Both the position numbers and the translations under genes were made by a program. A model generated the notes under the pieces. That model was not told the DNA's origin. It worked only from the letters and a program-made list of their open reading frames with translations, and searched no databases. Shown in pieces: positions 11,200-22,602 of a stretch of 64,000 nucleotides of DNA; the stretch's first letter is position 1, and every line of letters begins with the position of its first letter. Location: NCBI GenBank assembly GCA_030844895.1, contig CM061232.1, positions 83,532,555-83,596,554 on the forward strand. The letters run 5' to 3'. The stretch is from Ambrosia x helenae (Eukaryota; Streptophyta; Magnoliopsida; Asterales; Asteraceae).

Positions 11200-12445
11200 A
11201 AAACCATAACCCACCACCACCACCCACTACCATCGTCATCACCCACCACCGCTATCGCCACCACTAGGGGTGCAAAAGAGCCGAGCCGCTCGCGAGCTAC
11301 TCGAACTCGGTTCGGTAAAAAGCTCGAAACGAGCCGAGCCTTCTCGAGCTCGAGCCGAGCTTGAGCCTCAAACAAAGCTTGTTTTATTTATCGAGCCCGA
11401 GCTCGAGCCTGACGTATGAAACTCGTTAGGCTCGTCGAGCCTTATCGAGCCTATGTATAATATTAGTTTTTTTAATATTTAATCATATTTACCCCTTGTT
11501 TAAAGTTGTTAAGTTAACGAGCCCGAGCTCGAGCTTCACTTATCGAGCTCACGAGCCTAAACGAATTATTATTTATATTATTTTTATTTAATAAATTAAC
11601 TAATAGATAACAAACGAGCCGAGCCCGAGCCGAGCTCGAGCTTGATAAATTACTAACGAGCCGAGCTCGAGCTTTGAAAACAAAGCTCGAATCGAGCCGA
11701 GCTCGAGCCCGAGCTCTTATAAGTTAATCGAGCTCGAGCGCGAGTCTGGTCGAGCTCGGACTCGGCTCGGCTCGTTTGCACCCCTAGCCACCACCCACCA
11801 CCACCACCACCTTCACAACCGCCGCTACCACCACCCACCACCGCCGTCACCACCCACCACCGCCGCCACCACCACCCACCACCGCCGTCACCACCCACCA
11901 CCGCCGCCACCACCACCCACCACCGCCGTCACCACCCACCACCACCGCCACCAACCACTACCTTCACCCACCACCACCGCCATCCAACACCACCCACCGC
12001 CGCCTCCACCACCTACCACCATCACTCACCACAATTTCCTTTACCCACCACTACAACCCCCACCCATCACCGCCGTATCCTCCACCCACTACCGTCATTA
12101 CTCACCATCGTCACCCACCCACCATCACCCCCATCCACCTCCACCCATCGCCACCGTTGCCGCCACCCACCACCGTCGTCGCCACCACCTATCACCGCCG
12201 TCACCATCCACCACCACGCTACCGCCACACACCACCACCTATCATTACCACCAACCACCACCCACCCCCACCACCATCCGCCACTGCCACTACTCACCAT
12301 CGTCACCCACCATTACGGCTATCCACCTCCACCTTCCACCGTCGCCTCCACCGACCACCGCCACCCACCACCGCCGCTACCGCCACATATCACCACTCAC
12401 CATCACCGCCACTAGCCACCACCCACCACCGCCACTAACCACCGA
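11200..12445. repeat. ACC/CCG-rich low-complexity repeat with 41 bp periods
   Basis: Long runs of CACCCACCACC and CCGCC units. Starts of one block recur at 11841, 11882 and 11923, a 41 bp period. The array is interrupted by the MITE at 11265-11786. Open frames here code only His/Thr/Pro or Gly/Trp/Val runs and are artefacts. Confidence 0.9.
11265..11786. mobile_element. hAT-type MITE, 522 bp
   Basis: Terminal inverted repeat TAGGGGTGCAAA at both ends (the right end reads TTTGCACCCCTA), flanked by a perfect 8 bp duplication GCCACCAC (11257-11264, 11787-11794), the hAT signature. The body is rich in GAGCTCGAGC palindromes and codes for nothing. It is the innermost layer of this nest and so the youngest insertion in it. 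Confidence 0.9.
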
Positions 12446-12689
12446 TTTTATTCCTTCGTCTTTTTTTTTTTGTCTATCCAACAACACAAAGTAATGTTTT
12501 GTTCACATGGCAACCAAACAAGACATGGAATGGTAATGATCCATTCCATTACCTTGTCCATTCCATTACCTCGACCATTCCATTCCCCCATCCATTCCAT
12601 TACCCCATACCAAACAGACCCTAACTTTTATTATTAACTTATTTAATTCTAGCACCTAATTTGGGTTAAGTCATTAACCTAATTAGATT

Positions 12690-12769
12690 GGGGTGCCACA
12701 TCAACATGCCCTGTCAGATTGTGGGTGCCACGTCAGCATGCCATGTCAGATTGGGGGTGTCATGTCAGC
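12690..12769. repeat. Short tandem repeat in the foldback loop
   Basis: About two and a half copies of a ~32 bp unit containing GGGTGCCACRTCARCATGCC and TGTCAGATTG. Confidence 0.8.
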
Positions 12770-13002
12770 TAAAACACTAACGGGGTTAGTGACTTAACCC
12801 AAATTAGGTGCCAGAATCCAATAAGTTAATAGTATAGGTTATATATGGTCAATTTTTTAGTTTGGGGTGCCAACGGCGAATTTCGAATAGTAATTTAGAT
12901 TATTAAAATCCAATTCCCCATAAAAAAATTACACAAACCTAATTAAAATATTAGTTAAACATAAAGTATTAAACACACAAAAGCCTTAATACATCTAGTC
13001 AT

Positions 13003-13620
13003 CTAGGTTGGTATATGAAGATGACATGCTACGATCGCTATCAGGACCATCAGACTGGCGTTTTGATGAATGCATCCAAAGTCAGGAAAAGGAAGGTACG
13101 GTTCATTGTATAGAGTGGTGTATTCCTCAATCGGGTTGGTTTCATACCTTTCAACCCAGTAAGGTACGATTTGTGTTGGATGGATGTTTGTGACATAAGG
13201 GTTAGGGTGAAGTTTGTTTGAGTCTCCTAAATTCGTAGTCAATCAAATGTAGTTGAGCCATGGGGTAGTCCCATGCCTAGTTCAACTCCTCCCTTGTAAG
13301 AGGATTTGGATTGTCATCTTGTTAAAGAGGAGTGTAGGTTGGTAAAGGAGGATTGTAAATTGGTTGAGGAGGAGGGTAGAATGGTCGAAGGTTTGACGAA
13401 CACAGTTTAAACGTCGACGAGAATATCGTCTAATGTTTGAAGGCCCAATTGTTTCCATAGGAGTGAATTGTGAAGTAAGAAATGTAAATGTGTCTTGTAT
13501 TTTTAGGGGGGACAAAACCGTTTGAAAAAAAAATAGTTGTTGGAACAGTAACTTACGAAAATAATAGTCGTTTGAACGGTAACCGTTTGAAAAGGAGTCA
13601 TTAGAAAAATTAGCCATTTG
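13003..13620 (-). pseudogene. Possible PIF/Harbinger ORF1 remnant
   Basis: Two minus-strand open stretches (13617-13282 and 13242-13003) begin with MANFSNDSFSNGYRSNDYYF, are rich in Asn, Phe, Tyr and Gln, and lie inside the Harbinger inverted repeats. N-terminal halves of ORF1 proteins of these elements, which bind DNA with a Myb/SANT-like domain, have similar composition. No Myb motif survives. It could also be chance open frame in decayed sequence. Confidence 0.3.
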
Positions 13621-13974
13621 AATATTATATATTAAATATTATTTAAATATATTTTTTATTTAACAATTTTAATTTACCATATTTTAATTTATTTTAATTA
13701 ATAAATAATAATATTCTTAATTAAATAAATTAAAAATAAAGTATATAAATTTAGATATAACATAAATAAAAAGGAAGAATTAGTGATGAGTTAGATAATG
13801 AGATAGAGGTTTGAAACGATGTATGATTATGAAAAAAAAACATGAGCTTAGAATGATGTAACAATTTGAAATTTTGAACTTTAGGTAGCATTGTGGATGC
13901 TCTAAAGATTTTAAAAGATATTTTAATTTGTAAAACTAGCCGACTCGGTGAATTATAGCAATTGTAAGCATGTT

Positions 13975-14172
13975 TTTTTAACGGCAAGAGGTGCAACCGG
14001 TGAAGCTTCGTCTAAAACCATGGGTCAGCATGTACTGATTACGAATCCCACCTGGATTGGAGATCTCCCCAGGTGAAATCCTACATGTGTTAAATATGGC
14101 TCCGACCGAAATAGAAGCCTCAACCTCCGCTCTAGCTCCTCCTAATTTCACCAACTGTGCTAGGCTTCATCG
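13975..14172 (-). mobile_element. SINE with 17 bp target duplication
   Basis: The 198 bp body is flanked by GCAATTGTAAGCATGTT (13958-13974) and the same sequence with one change (14173-14189). On the minus strand it starts with a Pol III A-box-like TAGCACAGTTGG, has a degenerate B box about 40 bp on, and ends in an A run beside the target copy. These are the marks of a tRNA-derived SINE moved by LINE machinery. Confidence 0.8.
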
Positions 14173-14189
14173 GCAATTGTAAACATGTT

Positions 14190-15034
14190 ATGTTAATTAA
14201 AGTAACTATATTAAATAAGTTTTCATTTATTTTAATATTATAAATTATAATTTGTTATTAATTAAGTGCTAACTTGTGCACACAATAATAACTTTTTCAT
14301 GTTCACGGAAACTCGTGTTCTATTTAGGCTTACGTGTCTTACACGATCCATAAGCCGTGAACATGACCCGTTAAATACTTCTAGTCAGTTCATTGTAGTC
14401 TAGTCCATTATCTCATAACCAAATTGAATACAACAATGGTTCTTCGTTTATATTGCCAGAGCCACTACATTGGTCGATGCTAAGAAGAGTATTAGCACGT
14501 AGCATAGTGGCACAACCTTTTTCTGTCTAGAAGTTAAAAGTAACACATTTTATGCACAAAAAAAACGTTTACTCTCTAATTTCGATTCGCTTAGTTTATT
14601 TTGAATTGTAAATCATGAGCTGGTATTTCCCTAAATCACATGATTGTTGGTTGTTTCAAAAATTATTGGTCCATTTTGTATTTTGAGATTTAACAAATTG
14701 TTTGTTTATGGTTTAGTCTTCATACGTGCATGGTTGAATTCAGTGGGATTTCATTTGCATTCCAACCAAGGAGATGTCTAATCTTCGTGACACTTCTCTT
14801 GGCGTATCTGATCTTAGACTTCTAGTGACAAACAATGGATGTTTTATTTATTTATTTATTTAGTGGCTAAATTTTTTATTTTTATAAAGTGAAATTGGCA
14901 TTTTTTCTGTAGTGGGATGTTATCCACATAAGTACATTACTATGCTAAATTGGACCAGAATCACTCATAAATAATAACCACGGAAGAATTCATTTTCACG
15001 TACAATGTTGTTGTACCGTTTTTTGAAAGGTTAA
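14190..15034. other. Intergenic sequence, nothing recognised
   Basis: AT-rich sequence with a motif-rich patch near 14300-14370 (repeated CGTGTT/GTGAACATG phrases), but no boundary or coding signal I can support. Confidence 0.55.
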
Positions 15035-15140
15035 TTTCTTTTAAATCCTTAGTCTATAGGACTTGAACTTAAAACCTTTCACAACCTATGTGTTTTAAAA
15101 GCTTTTTCTTTGCCAATGGACCACCACCCCATTGGTGTTG
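15035..15140 (-). mobile_element. tRNA-related SINE relic
   Basis: Minus-strand A-box-like TGGTCCATTGGCAAAG (15123-15105) and B-box-like GGTTTTAAGTTCAAGTCC (15075-15057) at tRNA-like spacing. No target duplication remains, so it is older than the SINE at 13975, or it is a tRNA-like piece of another element. Confidence 0.45.
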
Positions 15141-15959
15141 TACCGGTTATTTGTCCACTTTATCGATTATTGGACCAAATAGTTGAATCGATCTTATGTA
15201 AAAAAAAGAATAGACAACCTAGTACCTACTAAATAATTTAAAAACTATAATATATATTAACTAACTAAAAATAAAATGTAAAACTAGTTTATACTTTTAT
15301 GTTGATTTACAATGTAAAATTATACTAAAATTGTAACAAATTAATAGTAACATTAATAATACTTTATTAATTGAAATAATAATAATAAATTTTATTTTTC
15401 TGATAACTTTTCCTGAAATAATATATTTTAATCAAGAATCCAAAACAGTTATTATTTTATTTGCTATTTAATTTATGTCCCAAAACCTCACGAAATTGTG
15501 GGAAATATGTTTCGTTGGTGTTTTGTTAGTAATTTTTCATGTTTTTAGTAGTCCTTTGTTTTAGTAGAAAATTTAAATCTAGTTAACCATTCGTTCGGTT
15601 TAGAGTATTCAATCGAAAATTGGTCGCTTCAAATAGCTCAATGAGTTCAGCTAGACCATACGGTATGGAAACCGGCATAGGGCCAGCAAGTGTATGCCGG
15701 GCCGGCATACCACCCCTATGTCGGCATAGACATGAACGACCCAAATTTGCCGGTCTCGACGATCCTCCTCGTGGACTTTTTCTTTTTTTCCTTCCATGTC
15801 AGATGGTCTTTATGTTTTTTTTGGTGAACCTACAACTCTTGTGAAGGAAGATGATGGTGGATTGGTATTTGGTGGGAAGAGTATGCCACAAAATGACAAA
15901 CAATATAGGTGTCATCATAGGTACAAGTTCTTCAACCACACTTACAAGTGGTAGAAGCA

Positions 15960-15960
<1 letters not shown>
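15141..15960. other. Intergenic sequence, nothing recognised
   Basis: AT-rich. A GC-richer patch at 15650-15770 repeats GCCGG/CCGGC phrases but has no supported gene. Confidence 0.5.

Positions 15961-16003
<43 letters not shown>
15961..16003. repeat. (ATT)n microsatellite
   Basis: About 14 ATT units, followed by an A-rich tract to about 16050. Confidence 0.97.
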
Positions 16004-16005
<2 letters not shown>

Positions 16006-16085
16006 ATATTAATTAATTAATTAAAAAAAAACAAAAAAAAAAAAAAAAAGATAAGAAAATAGTGATGATGGGCACCACACCCTTG

Positions 16086-16162
16086 GTCCATCATCCATAT
16101 AATGTTCATACCCCACAATGACATGACAGCTGAGGTGAAGGACCGTCATGGATGATGGACCT
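16086..16162. repeat. Short inverted repeat
   Basis: GGTCCATCATCCAT and its exact reverse complement ATGGATGATGGACC are separated by about 50 bp. It may be the remains of a MITE. Confidence 0.6.
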
Positions 16163-16337
16163 CCTCCATACCCTTTAGTCTTAAATAGCCTGTTATGAGA
16201 ATTACGTATCGCTTACACAACTAGAAATTTAACTTTAATTGATATATACATATTGTAAGAAACATAAATTAAATAAGTGTTTTTGAAATTCAGGATGTTT
16301 ACACAGATCCATAAGGCCATGTGTAATGGTGAGGTTA

Positions 16338-16672
16338 GGGGGGGGGGGGGGTATATCGCAAGAGGGTGTAGTGGTTGTGGCGCCCTTACAAGGTAGAGCC
16401 GCGCTAGTTTTGTGGGAGAATCAAAGGGGCCGCAACGCTATGTATTTCGGGGGGGGGGGGGGTATATCGCAAGAGGGTGTAGTGGTTGTGGCGCCCTTAC
16501 AAGGTAGAGCCGCGCTAGTTTTGTGGGAGAATCAAAGGGGCCACAACGCTATGTATTTCAGGGGGGGGGGTTATATCGCAAGAGGGTGTAGTGGTTGTGG
16601 CGCCCTTACAAGGTAGAGCCGCGCTAGTTTTGTGGGAGAATCAAAGGGGCCACAACGCCATGTATTTCACGG
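16338..16672. repeat. Tandem ~111 bp repeat, each unit headed by a poly-G run
   Basis: Three near-identical units begin at 16338, 16449 and 16561 with runs of 14, 14 and 10 G. Each contains TATATCGCAAGAGGGTGTAG, GGCGCCCTTACAAGG and TTTTGTGGGAGAATC. The open frames across it simply repeat and are not genes. The neighbouring CCATGTGTAATGG suggests that a decayed MITE hosts it. Confidence 0.93.
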
Positions 16673-17357
16673 AGAAAAAATTAACCCATGATGTCGGGGG
16701 CGGTATTCCCGAACGCTACAAAGCTTATGGTGCCGGGCATAAAACTCACTACGGAGGACTAATGGATAACTCAAAAGGATGAGAAAGAGAAGTGAGTACA
16801 AGTGACCAATGGAAAGTAGAGCACATGGAAACCATTCATCTACTTGAGTTGACAATGATGATAGAAGATTTTCTATTTTCCGTTTTGTTTTTACATGTAA
16901 TGGGTGACCATATGCCTACATATTAATGTGGCAAATAAAATAGGATGGTCCAAATTGTTATCGAACATGTCATATTATCCGTATATACTTTATTGTAATT
17001 GTAAAGTGTGATTTGAATTATACTTTATCCATTATGATTGAAACGTTTTACAGTAAATAATTGAATAATTTGAGTGTCGTTAAAGAGGAATTCAATATAG
17101 TTCTTGGGTATGATACACTCTGGAGCATTTTTATTTGAGCCTCTATTTTTATCTGGGTAATTGTGATACTCGGTAAGTTCAGATTAAACGAATTTAATTG
17201 GGTTAGTTGAGTTGGTTCGATGATTCGGGAAATTATAAGAAGTCGGTTTACACACACAGTGGTCATGGTTCGGTGATTTCGGAATCATCGGGAAACACAC
17301 ACGCACGAGTCTTGTATCTCGTCCGTTGGTGAAACAATAATACAACATAGGTAATTT
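16673..17357. other. Intergenic sequence, nothing recognised
   Basis: No coding or repeat structure that I can support. Confidence 0.55.
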
Positions 17358-18689
17358 TGTAACACCCCAACCGATGGCGGAAATATCGGAGTACCACGTA
17401 ATGACGATTTTTCAATAGCGCATGGTACTAAAAGTTTCAATACACTTTATTTATTTCAATGTTTGTACATACAATGACAAAATAAGCAAGATACAACAAT
17501 CTCTAATTATTTTCTAAGGGTTCATGCATCCTATGTATCTGTCACACCCTCAAAATCCACTTGCAGAGTTTTACCGCGAGGCGCATGACAAACCAGGATC
17601 CAAGTCAACGATCACAATAAACAAGTCTAAATGAACATATGCAATTTCAAAAAAACATAGTTTAAATCCCTAATTACAGCGGAAGCTTATTCTCAAAACA
17701 TAATCCAAAAGTAAACCAAATTATTCAATGTTTGAAAACCATGCAATCCTAACTAGACGCCGTGCAGACGCGTGCGCCCTAGTTCCGTAGTGCTACCTTA
17801 GCGACCTGAGAAAACATGTAAGAGTTTACGTCAGCACAAAAATGCTGGTGAGTTCACAGGTTTTGTAATCAAGTATCAAGTTTAACCTGTCCATACTATA
17901 ACAATTTGTAAACCAAGTACGCTAGCTAGGCGTATGTTTTGTTACATCTACGATTGGAAAACCATTACTAACTCGCAAACCAGATGTTGTGCCCGAATAG
18001 TAAACCTGTTCCTGTTTGAGACAATATGCACTCGCCCGGCCCTCCAAGCCGACGAGCGGGGTTGGTCATTCCCAATAGATATATTCACATTTCCCCGTTG
18101 TGCTAACCCGCACATTCATGGTTTCCCCCGGGACTTCCAAAGATCGTATAGTAAACCATAGAAACCCATAGTATGACAGTTGTTACCAAAACATAAGTTT
18201 AACACATGTTTTCTCCCCCAAAAAGTGAAACCGGTTAAAAGAGGGGCCGTAAACTCACCTTAGGTTGTGTTACTTCGAAATACGAATAAGATCAGCAAGC
18301 TATGCTAGCCCCGTAAAGCGGCGACCTAACATATGACAGTTACAAGTACTTAGACTAATAACCCGTAGGTTAGTTAGTCCCTAGATGTCCAGATCATAAC
18401 CAAGTTCGTTTGAAAACACTGTGGCAGTTAAACTAACCCAATGTTCAAGACTCGACATCCCATTGGTGACCCGAGACTCCCCGTTGTTATACGTACACTC
18501 TCAAACATACAATCATGCAATCACACTTGACATATGTTAAAGTCCAACAAGTTATAGCACGTAGTTCAAGTATCACATAAACAAGTCCGAGCACATATTA
18601 CCAAGTTACTAGGTATGTTACGGGGTTCCTAGCATGTTCCTAGGTGTCAAATCGGGTCCCGAAATGCTATATTACACTTACAGCAGCAG

Positions 18690-18990
18690 TACAGGCGATT
18701 AGGAAAAGTCAACTAGTGATTACGTGGGTCAACAGGCATTTAGGAAGGCTAATCGCCTATACTATAGGCGATTAGGGTCATGCGGTATGCAATTCATGAG
18801 TTTATAGGCGATTACGTCGTAAAGCATGCAATTCAGGGCTTAACTAGCATTTAGGATCGTAAATGCATGAAGTAAAGGCAATTAGGCCCCTATTCCCCTA
18901 TACTATAGGCGAATAGGAACTCCTATCAGGCGAATAGCCTCCTATTCGCCTATAGCATAGGCGAATAGGATCCCTATTCGCCTTTAGCCC
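18690..18990. repeat. Cluster of hairpin motifs GGCGAATAGG/GGCGATTAGG
   Basis: Several perfect hairpins: 12 bp arms around a 3-base loop at 18749-18775, 13 bp arms at 18941-18969, and an overlapping 9 bp-arm hairpin at 18961-18981 that would compete with it. All use CCTATTCGCC or CTAATCGCC and their complements. The cluster lies about 1190-1450 bp from the LTR's sense start. Confidence 0.85.
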
Positions 18991-19609
18991 AGCTGTTCCA
19001 GTTTTTCGCGCGTTTAACACTCCAAATCAGATCCAGAACGTGTGTAAACATCAAGTATCAATCAAATAACCATACCAAACATATTTCAATCAAAATCCTT
19101 CGTTTAACCTCGTTCTATCAGCCCTGCATGCAACCATGTATCCCAAAAACAATACACATAGCATGAAACATCACATTAACATGCATAACCGTAACCCTAA
19201 TGAACAATTACTCAGATTTCATCAACATGCTATCATCATCAATCTGTAACTACCTTAATATTATGTTATCAATCCATCTTGAATCACAAAAACCCTATCT
19301 TTTAATTATAAACACACATACAACATGCATAATAGCTAGAATCCAATTAACAATGATTATTAACGAATTTCAGAAGACACATATGTTTATAAAACAGGTC
19401 TGGACCATTAGGGATTTAATAAAAACGTTATTAAAGATTGCATGAATGAAAACCACACCTTAGATTTATGATAGATTGATGTAATAGGCTTGAAATCTTG
19501 TGTTTTGATCCAAAATCGTGTTCCAGAGGTTGTGTGTGTGTTGGGGCGAGTTGTGGGACGACTAGGGTTATTAATATGAAGTTTAGGAGGTCAAGTATTG
19601 TATTTATAG

Positions 19610-19770
19610 GCGTTTTTAGTCGTCCAGCACGTTATAGGCGAGTACGCAGCAGCATCAGGCGAATAGGGCTCCTAATCGCCCCTAGTATAAGCGATTAGGG
19701 CCTATTCGCCCCTATGGAACCCTACTCGCCCCTCCCTATAGGCGAATACAGATCCTATTCGCCTATAGGG
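19610..19770. repeat. Second hairpin cluster, next to the LTR promoter
   Basis: It uses the same motifs. The best hairpin, 19734-19770, has 15 bp arms (CCCTATAGGCGAATA and complement) around 7 bases. It is 385-421 bp from the LTR's sense start, upstream of the TATA-like box. Confidence 0.85.
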
Positions 19771-21234
19771 TCTGGTTCAGCACATTTGGCGCGTTAAACT
19801 CCGTTTTAACATATGTTAACACCTTTTCACATACCGACAAGTCACATAATGATTGTAAACACATAATACTTGCAAACAACCACATTCACACTCGATCACC
19901 AATTCCCGGGACTCGAGACTTGTATGTTCCCTATGTTCTGACGATTCTACGAATCGTCACCCTTTGTACACTTGGTTAAGGACTGACATCTAATGAGCCT
20001 CTTGACTGACATCTAATGATCCTCTATACTAAACTAACAGTTCCCGAACCGTAACACGACTCAACTAACCTAGTTAAGTATAATATACGCGTGACTGGCT
20101 AAGGTAGACTTTCATCTAGACAGCGTTGTTAACCAGAATTTGCCGGGTGTCACAGTATCCAATGGCTTGAAAATCCTCATTGCGACAATAAACCAAGAAG
20201 CATGTTAATTAGGAAAGATGGGGGGTCAACTATAAATAGTTGGCGAGAATACATAGTTTTTTATCATGACATAAAAACATGGTTTGTATAACGATTAACA
20301 AGTCAATGTTGTATCTACTTCAGCTTGTGAGAACAAAACCTATTGGGAACTAAATTTGCATACAATCCAATCATGTGACTAAATCTTCGTATCAAATGAA
20401 TTTAATGTAACTTTGTATCAATGAATCAAATAGCATGCTCACCATAGTTATGCTCACGTGCACAAAGATAACAAACAACGACTTCATGTAATTGATAAAG
20501 AAAAGATTTTCACCCAAAAAAATGTAAAACACTAAAAATGGGCTATGTAAATGCACCTTGAATACTTGTTGATTTTGTTATAGCATTATAGTATTGGCAA
20601 TAAATCCCGAGATGAATAAACTAATTTAAATAAAAGGGGCAATTGGGGTTCTAGTGGGTGAAAGATATTTGTTTAAAAATAATTGATAATTGATTTTAAA
20701 TAGTTTATAAATATTAGAAGTATTAAAATGTCATGAGCAATACAAATCTTATTAGGAAAGATTGTTTGTTAATTGTTATATCATAAAAGATTATTTTTCT
20801 GTTATAACATTTTAAAAATAATTTATGTGAAATTTTTATATAAAAATAGTTAAAAACATATATATAATGAATTAATTATGACTAAAATAGGTTTAATTAG
20901 TTAAAAATAATTAAATACTGTGTTTTCGAAATTCAAATTTGTTTTATAAAGTTTATAAGTTTATAAGCTTAAAATAATTTTTTCGGCATTTTATAACGTC
21001 ATTTAATATTTTTTAACAAATTTATAAATGTATTTATATTTAAATTCAAAAATAATTATTGAATATATATATTTAATGATTTTTCGAAAAAAAGAATTAA
21101 TAATAGAGTTCTGAGTTTTATAAACATAATGTAATTTTTATAAAGTTTATAGATCCGATTTGGTAATTTTTTTTATTTAAAAAGTCTATCATAAAACAAA
21201 ATAACAAGAAAATAAATAAAACAAACAAAAACAG

Positions 21235-21310
21235 GGTTAGTGGGACTTAAACCCGGGCCAATGGACGGGTCAGACATTTGAGGTTTATGCACATACCAAC
21301 CGGGCTATGC
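21235..21310 (-). other. tRNA-like module in family-1 LTR
   Basis: Minus-strand A-box-like TAGCCCGGTTGG (21307-21296) and B-box-like CGGGTTTAAGTCCCAC, about 38 bp apart, then a T5 run (AAAAA at 21226-21231 on the plus strand). It corresponds in position and flanks to the module at 1411-1490, though the sequence between the boxes differs. Confidence 0.45.
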
Positions 21311-21541
21311 TCTGCTAATTTGTGTTTATAACCGTTTCAAAGTATTTTAAGCTGGGTGTTAATTAAGTCATATTCCCAACCAATACCTTAGAAACCCTAG
21401 AACTACAATTGATCTAATTACGAAGATTAACTAAAACAAATAGAGGGGTAATGGTCGGACGATAGTAATATCAGAGGCCAAGTCAAACTAAAAGTTAATA
21501 GATCGAGTATGTGCACATGAGAGCTTGTGAACGAAATTTGA

Positions 21542-22602
21542 TGTAGAAACGGTTTAGGACCGATTCCATGAATCGATTAAACGATTACAGCTCGGTTTTA
21601 GACGGAGATTAGAGACGAAACATAAATAAATGAAAACAATGTCAATACGGATTCATATTACATTATAAATGGTTACAGACACTATCATCAGTAGGATAAA
21701 CATCTATCTCTGGGCCAGGGGAGGTCGGGCATGACCTCCCCTAGAGAGCATTCTAAGCACAAACTCACAATCTTAATGAACTCATCACATGAGATTGCTA
21801 TATATAGACCAAATTGATTCGACCTCACGAAGGTGCAAACCAAATGGTTCGACTTTGTGTAAGCACGAACCAAAATCTGAATTTCTAGGTCGACTTAAAC
21901 AAATTTTTATCCCTAAAAATTCCAAATTTTTATTTTGAATGTCGAAAGGTAGTCGAATGAGTTTCCCGACCTTTCATTCGAGCCTACGTAAGGTCGAATG
22001 AAAAACAAATAGCACGAACGAGTCTTGTTTAAGCACGAATGAAACTTACATAGCACGAATGAATTCTGAAATCTCTCGTTCAACCTTATCTTTAGCACGA
22101 ATCAAGTAACAAAGGTACGAATGAGAATGAGAAATTTTGGTTCACCCTCTCGTTCACTCAAATCAAATTTCTCATTCAACCTTTTGTAGAAAAACATGTT
22201 CATCTGCTATATTTTCTGCAAATCAGCCCAAAAACACTCTCATAGTTCAAATTTGATGATTAAACTAGTACAGAAAGGTGCGGAAATGAAAACCTAACCC
22301 TCGATTGATCAACAACTTGGAACAATCTCATAATTTTGTGTTTGATTAACGGATCTTGGGTTTCTAAGGTTTCAACCTTTCAAAAATCTAATTTTTACGT
22401 CTAAGAACCATGAAAAACGAGATGTGATTGATTCAAATGATTGTTAGATCATTCAAATCGGTACCACGGCTCTGATACCACTTGTGGAAACGGTTTAGGA
22501 CCGATTCCATGGATCGATTAAACGATTACAACTCGGTTTTAGACAGAGATTGGAGACGAAACGGAAATAGATGAAAATAATGTCAACACAGATTCGTATT
22601 AG
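21542..22602 (-). mobile_element. LTR retrotransposon remnant, reverse orientation
   Basis: TGTAGAAACGGTTTAGGACC at 21542 recurs as TGTGGAAACGGTTTAGGACC at 22483, with similarity continuing for about 115 bp. Between them, beside the second copy, is a reverse primer binding site. So 21542 should be the end of the 3' LTR and 22483 the start of the 5' LTR, with most of the interior deleted. A minus-strand TATATATAG box lies near 21797. The second LTR is cut at about 22602. Confidence 0.7.
22468..22480 (-). other. Primer binding site, initiator Met tRNA type
   Basis: Plus-strand GGCTCTGATACCA is the complement of TGGTATCAGAGCC, the usual match to the 3' end of plant initiator tRNA-Met, two bases from the LTR edge. 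Confidence 0.85.

Larger units (their letters stand above)
11011..12619. mobile_element. hAT-like non-autonomous element, ACC-rich
   Basis: The ends are an imperfect inverted repeat: left TAGCGTTTGGTATGATGG, right read in reverse TAGGGTCTGTTTGGTATGGG. Internal TGGAATGGA-rich sequence is also mirrored on both sides. It splits the foldback element's left arm. The interior is almost entirely CCACC-type repeats plus the MITE at 11265. Its 8 bp target duplication is not clear, so the superfamily call is tentative. Confidence 0.6.
10942..12910. mobile_element. Foldback element with long inverted arms
   Basis: The left arm (10942-11010, continuing 12620-12690) is mirrored by the right arm (about 12775-12910). 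Examples are CCGTTGGCACCTCAAACT against its reverse in AGTTTGGGGTGCCAACGG, and ATTTGGGTTAAGTCATTAAC against the reverse strand of the right arm. The left arm is interrupted by the hAT-like element at 11011. The loop is a short tandem repeat. No coding sequence, and no clear target duplication beyond AATT. Confidence 0.7.
10640..13902. mobile_element. Decayed PIF/Harbinger element with nested insertions
   Basis: The left end GAGCATCCATAATGG and the right end, read in reverse as GAGCATCCACAATGC, form a terminal inverted repeat. Both ends are flanked by TAA (10637-10639, 13903-13905), the 3 bp target duplication typical of PIF/Harbinger (Tourist) elements. Without the nested material the element is about 1.3 kb, and no DDE transposase is visible. 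Minus-strand traces at 13003-13620 may be the element's first reading frame. Confidence 0.75.
17540..20154 (-). mobile_element. Solo LTR, Ty3/Gypsy type (family 2), 2615 bp, reverse
   Basis: Begins TGTCACACCCTC and ends GGGTGTCACA, with duplication GTATC at 17535-17539 and 20155-20159. On the minus strand its first bases (TGTGACACCCGGCAAA) match the LTR at 23765, and its end matches those at 7364 and 26264. A TATA-like TATAAATAC lies near 19600 on the minus strand. It has no internal region, so it is a solo LTR. Confidence 0.92.
17358..21541 (-). mobile_element. Gypsy LTR of family 1, reverse orientation, interrupted
   Basis: It starts TGTAACACCCCAACCGATGG, the reverse complement of the end of the LTR at 505-3005, with similarity over about 90 bp. 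It is split by a solo LTR (17540-20154) and resumes at 20160. The A/T-rich middle and the tRNA-like module at 21235-21310 also match the layout of the first copy. The right terminus was not found; it seems to be lost where the LTR remnant at 21542 begins. Confidence 0.7.

Noticed and set aside
12157..12438. Open frames of His/Thr/Pro and, on the other strand, Gly/Trp/Val runs
   Set aside because: They are translations of ACC/CCG repeats, open on both strands because the repeat lacks stop codons.
15620..15844. 74-residue plus-strand frame
   Set aside because: Repeated CCGGCAT phrases, no homology, isolated in decayed sequence.
16326..16782. Repeating open frame VVVAPLQGRAALVLWENQRG
   Set aside because: It follows the 111 bp tandem repeat and poly-G runs. 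There is no start context or homology.
18690..18990. CRISPR-like array
   Set aside because: Short repeated palindromes with irregular spacing inside an LTR of a plant genome; no uniform spacers and no cas genes.
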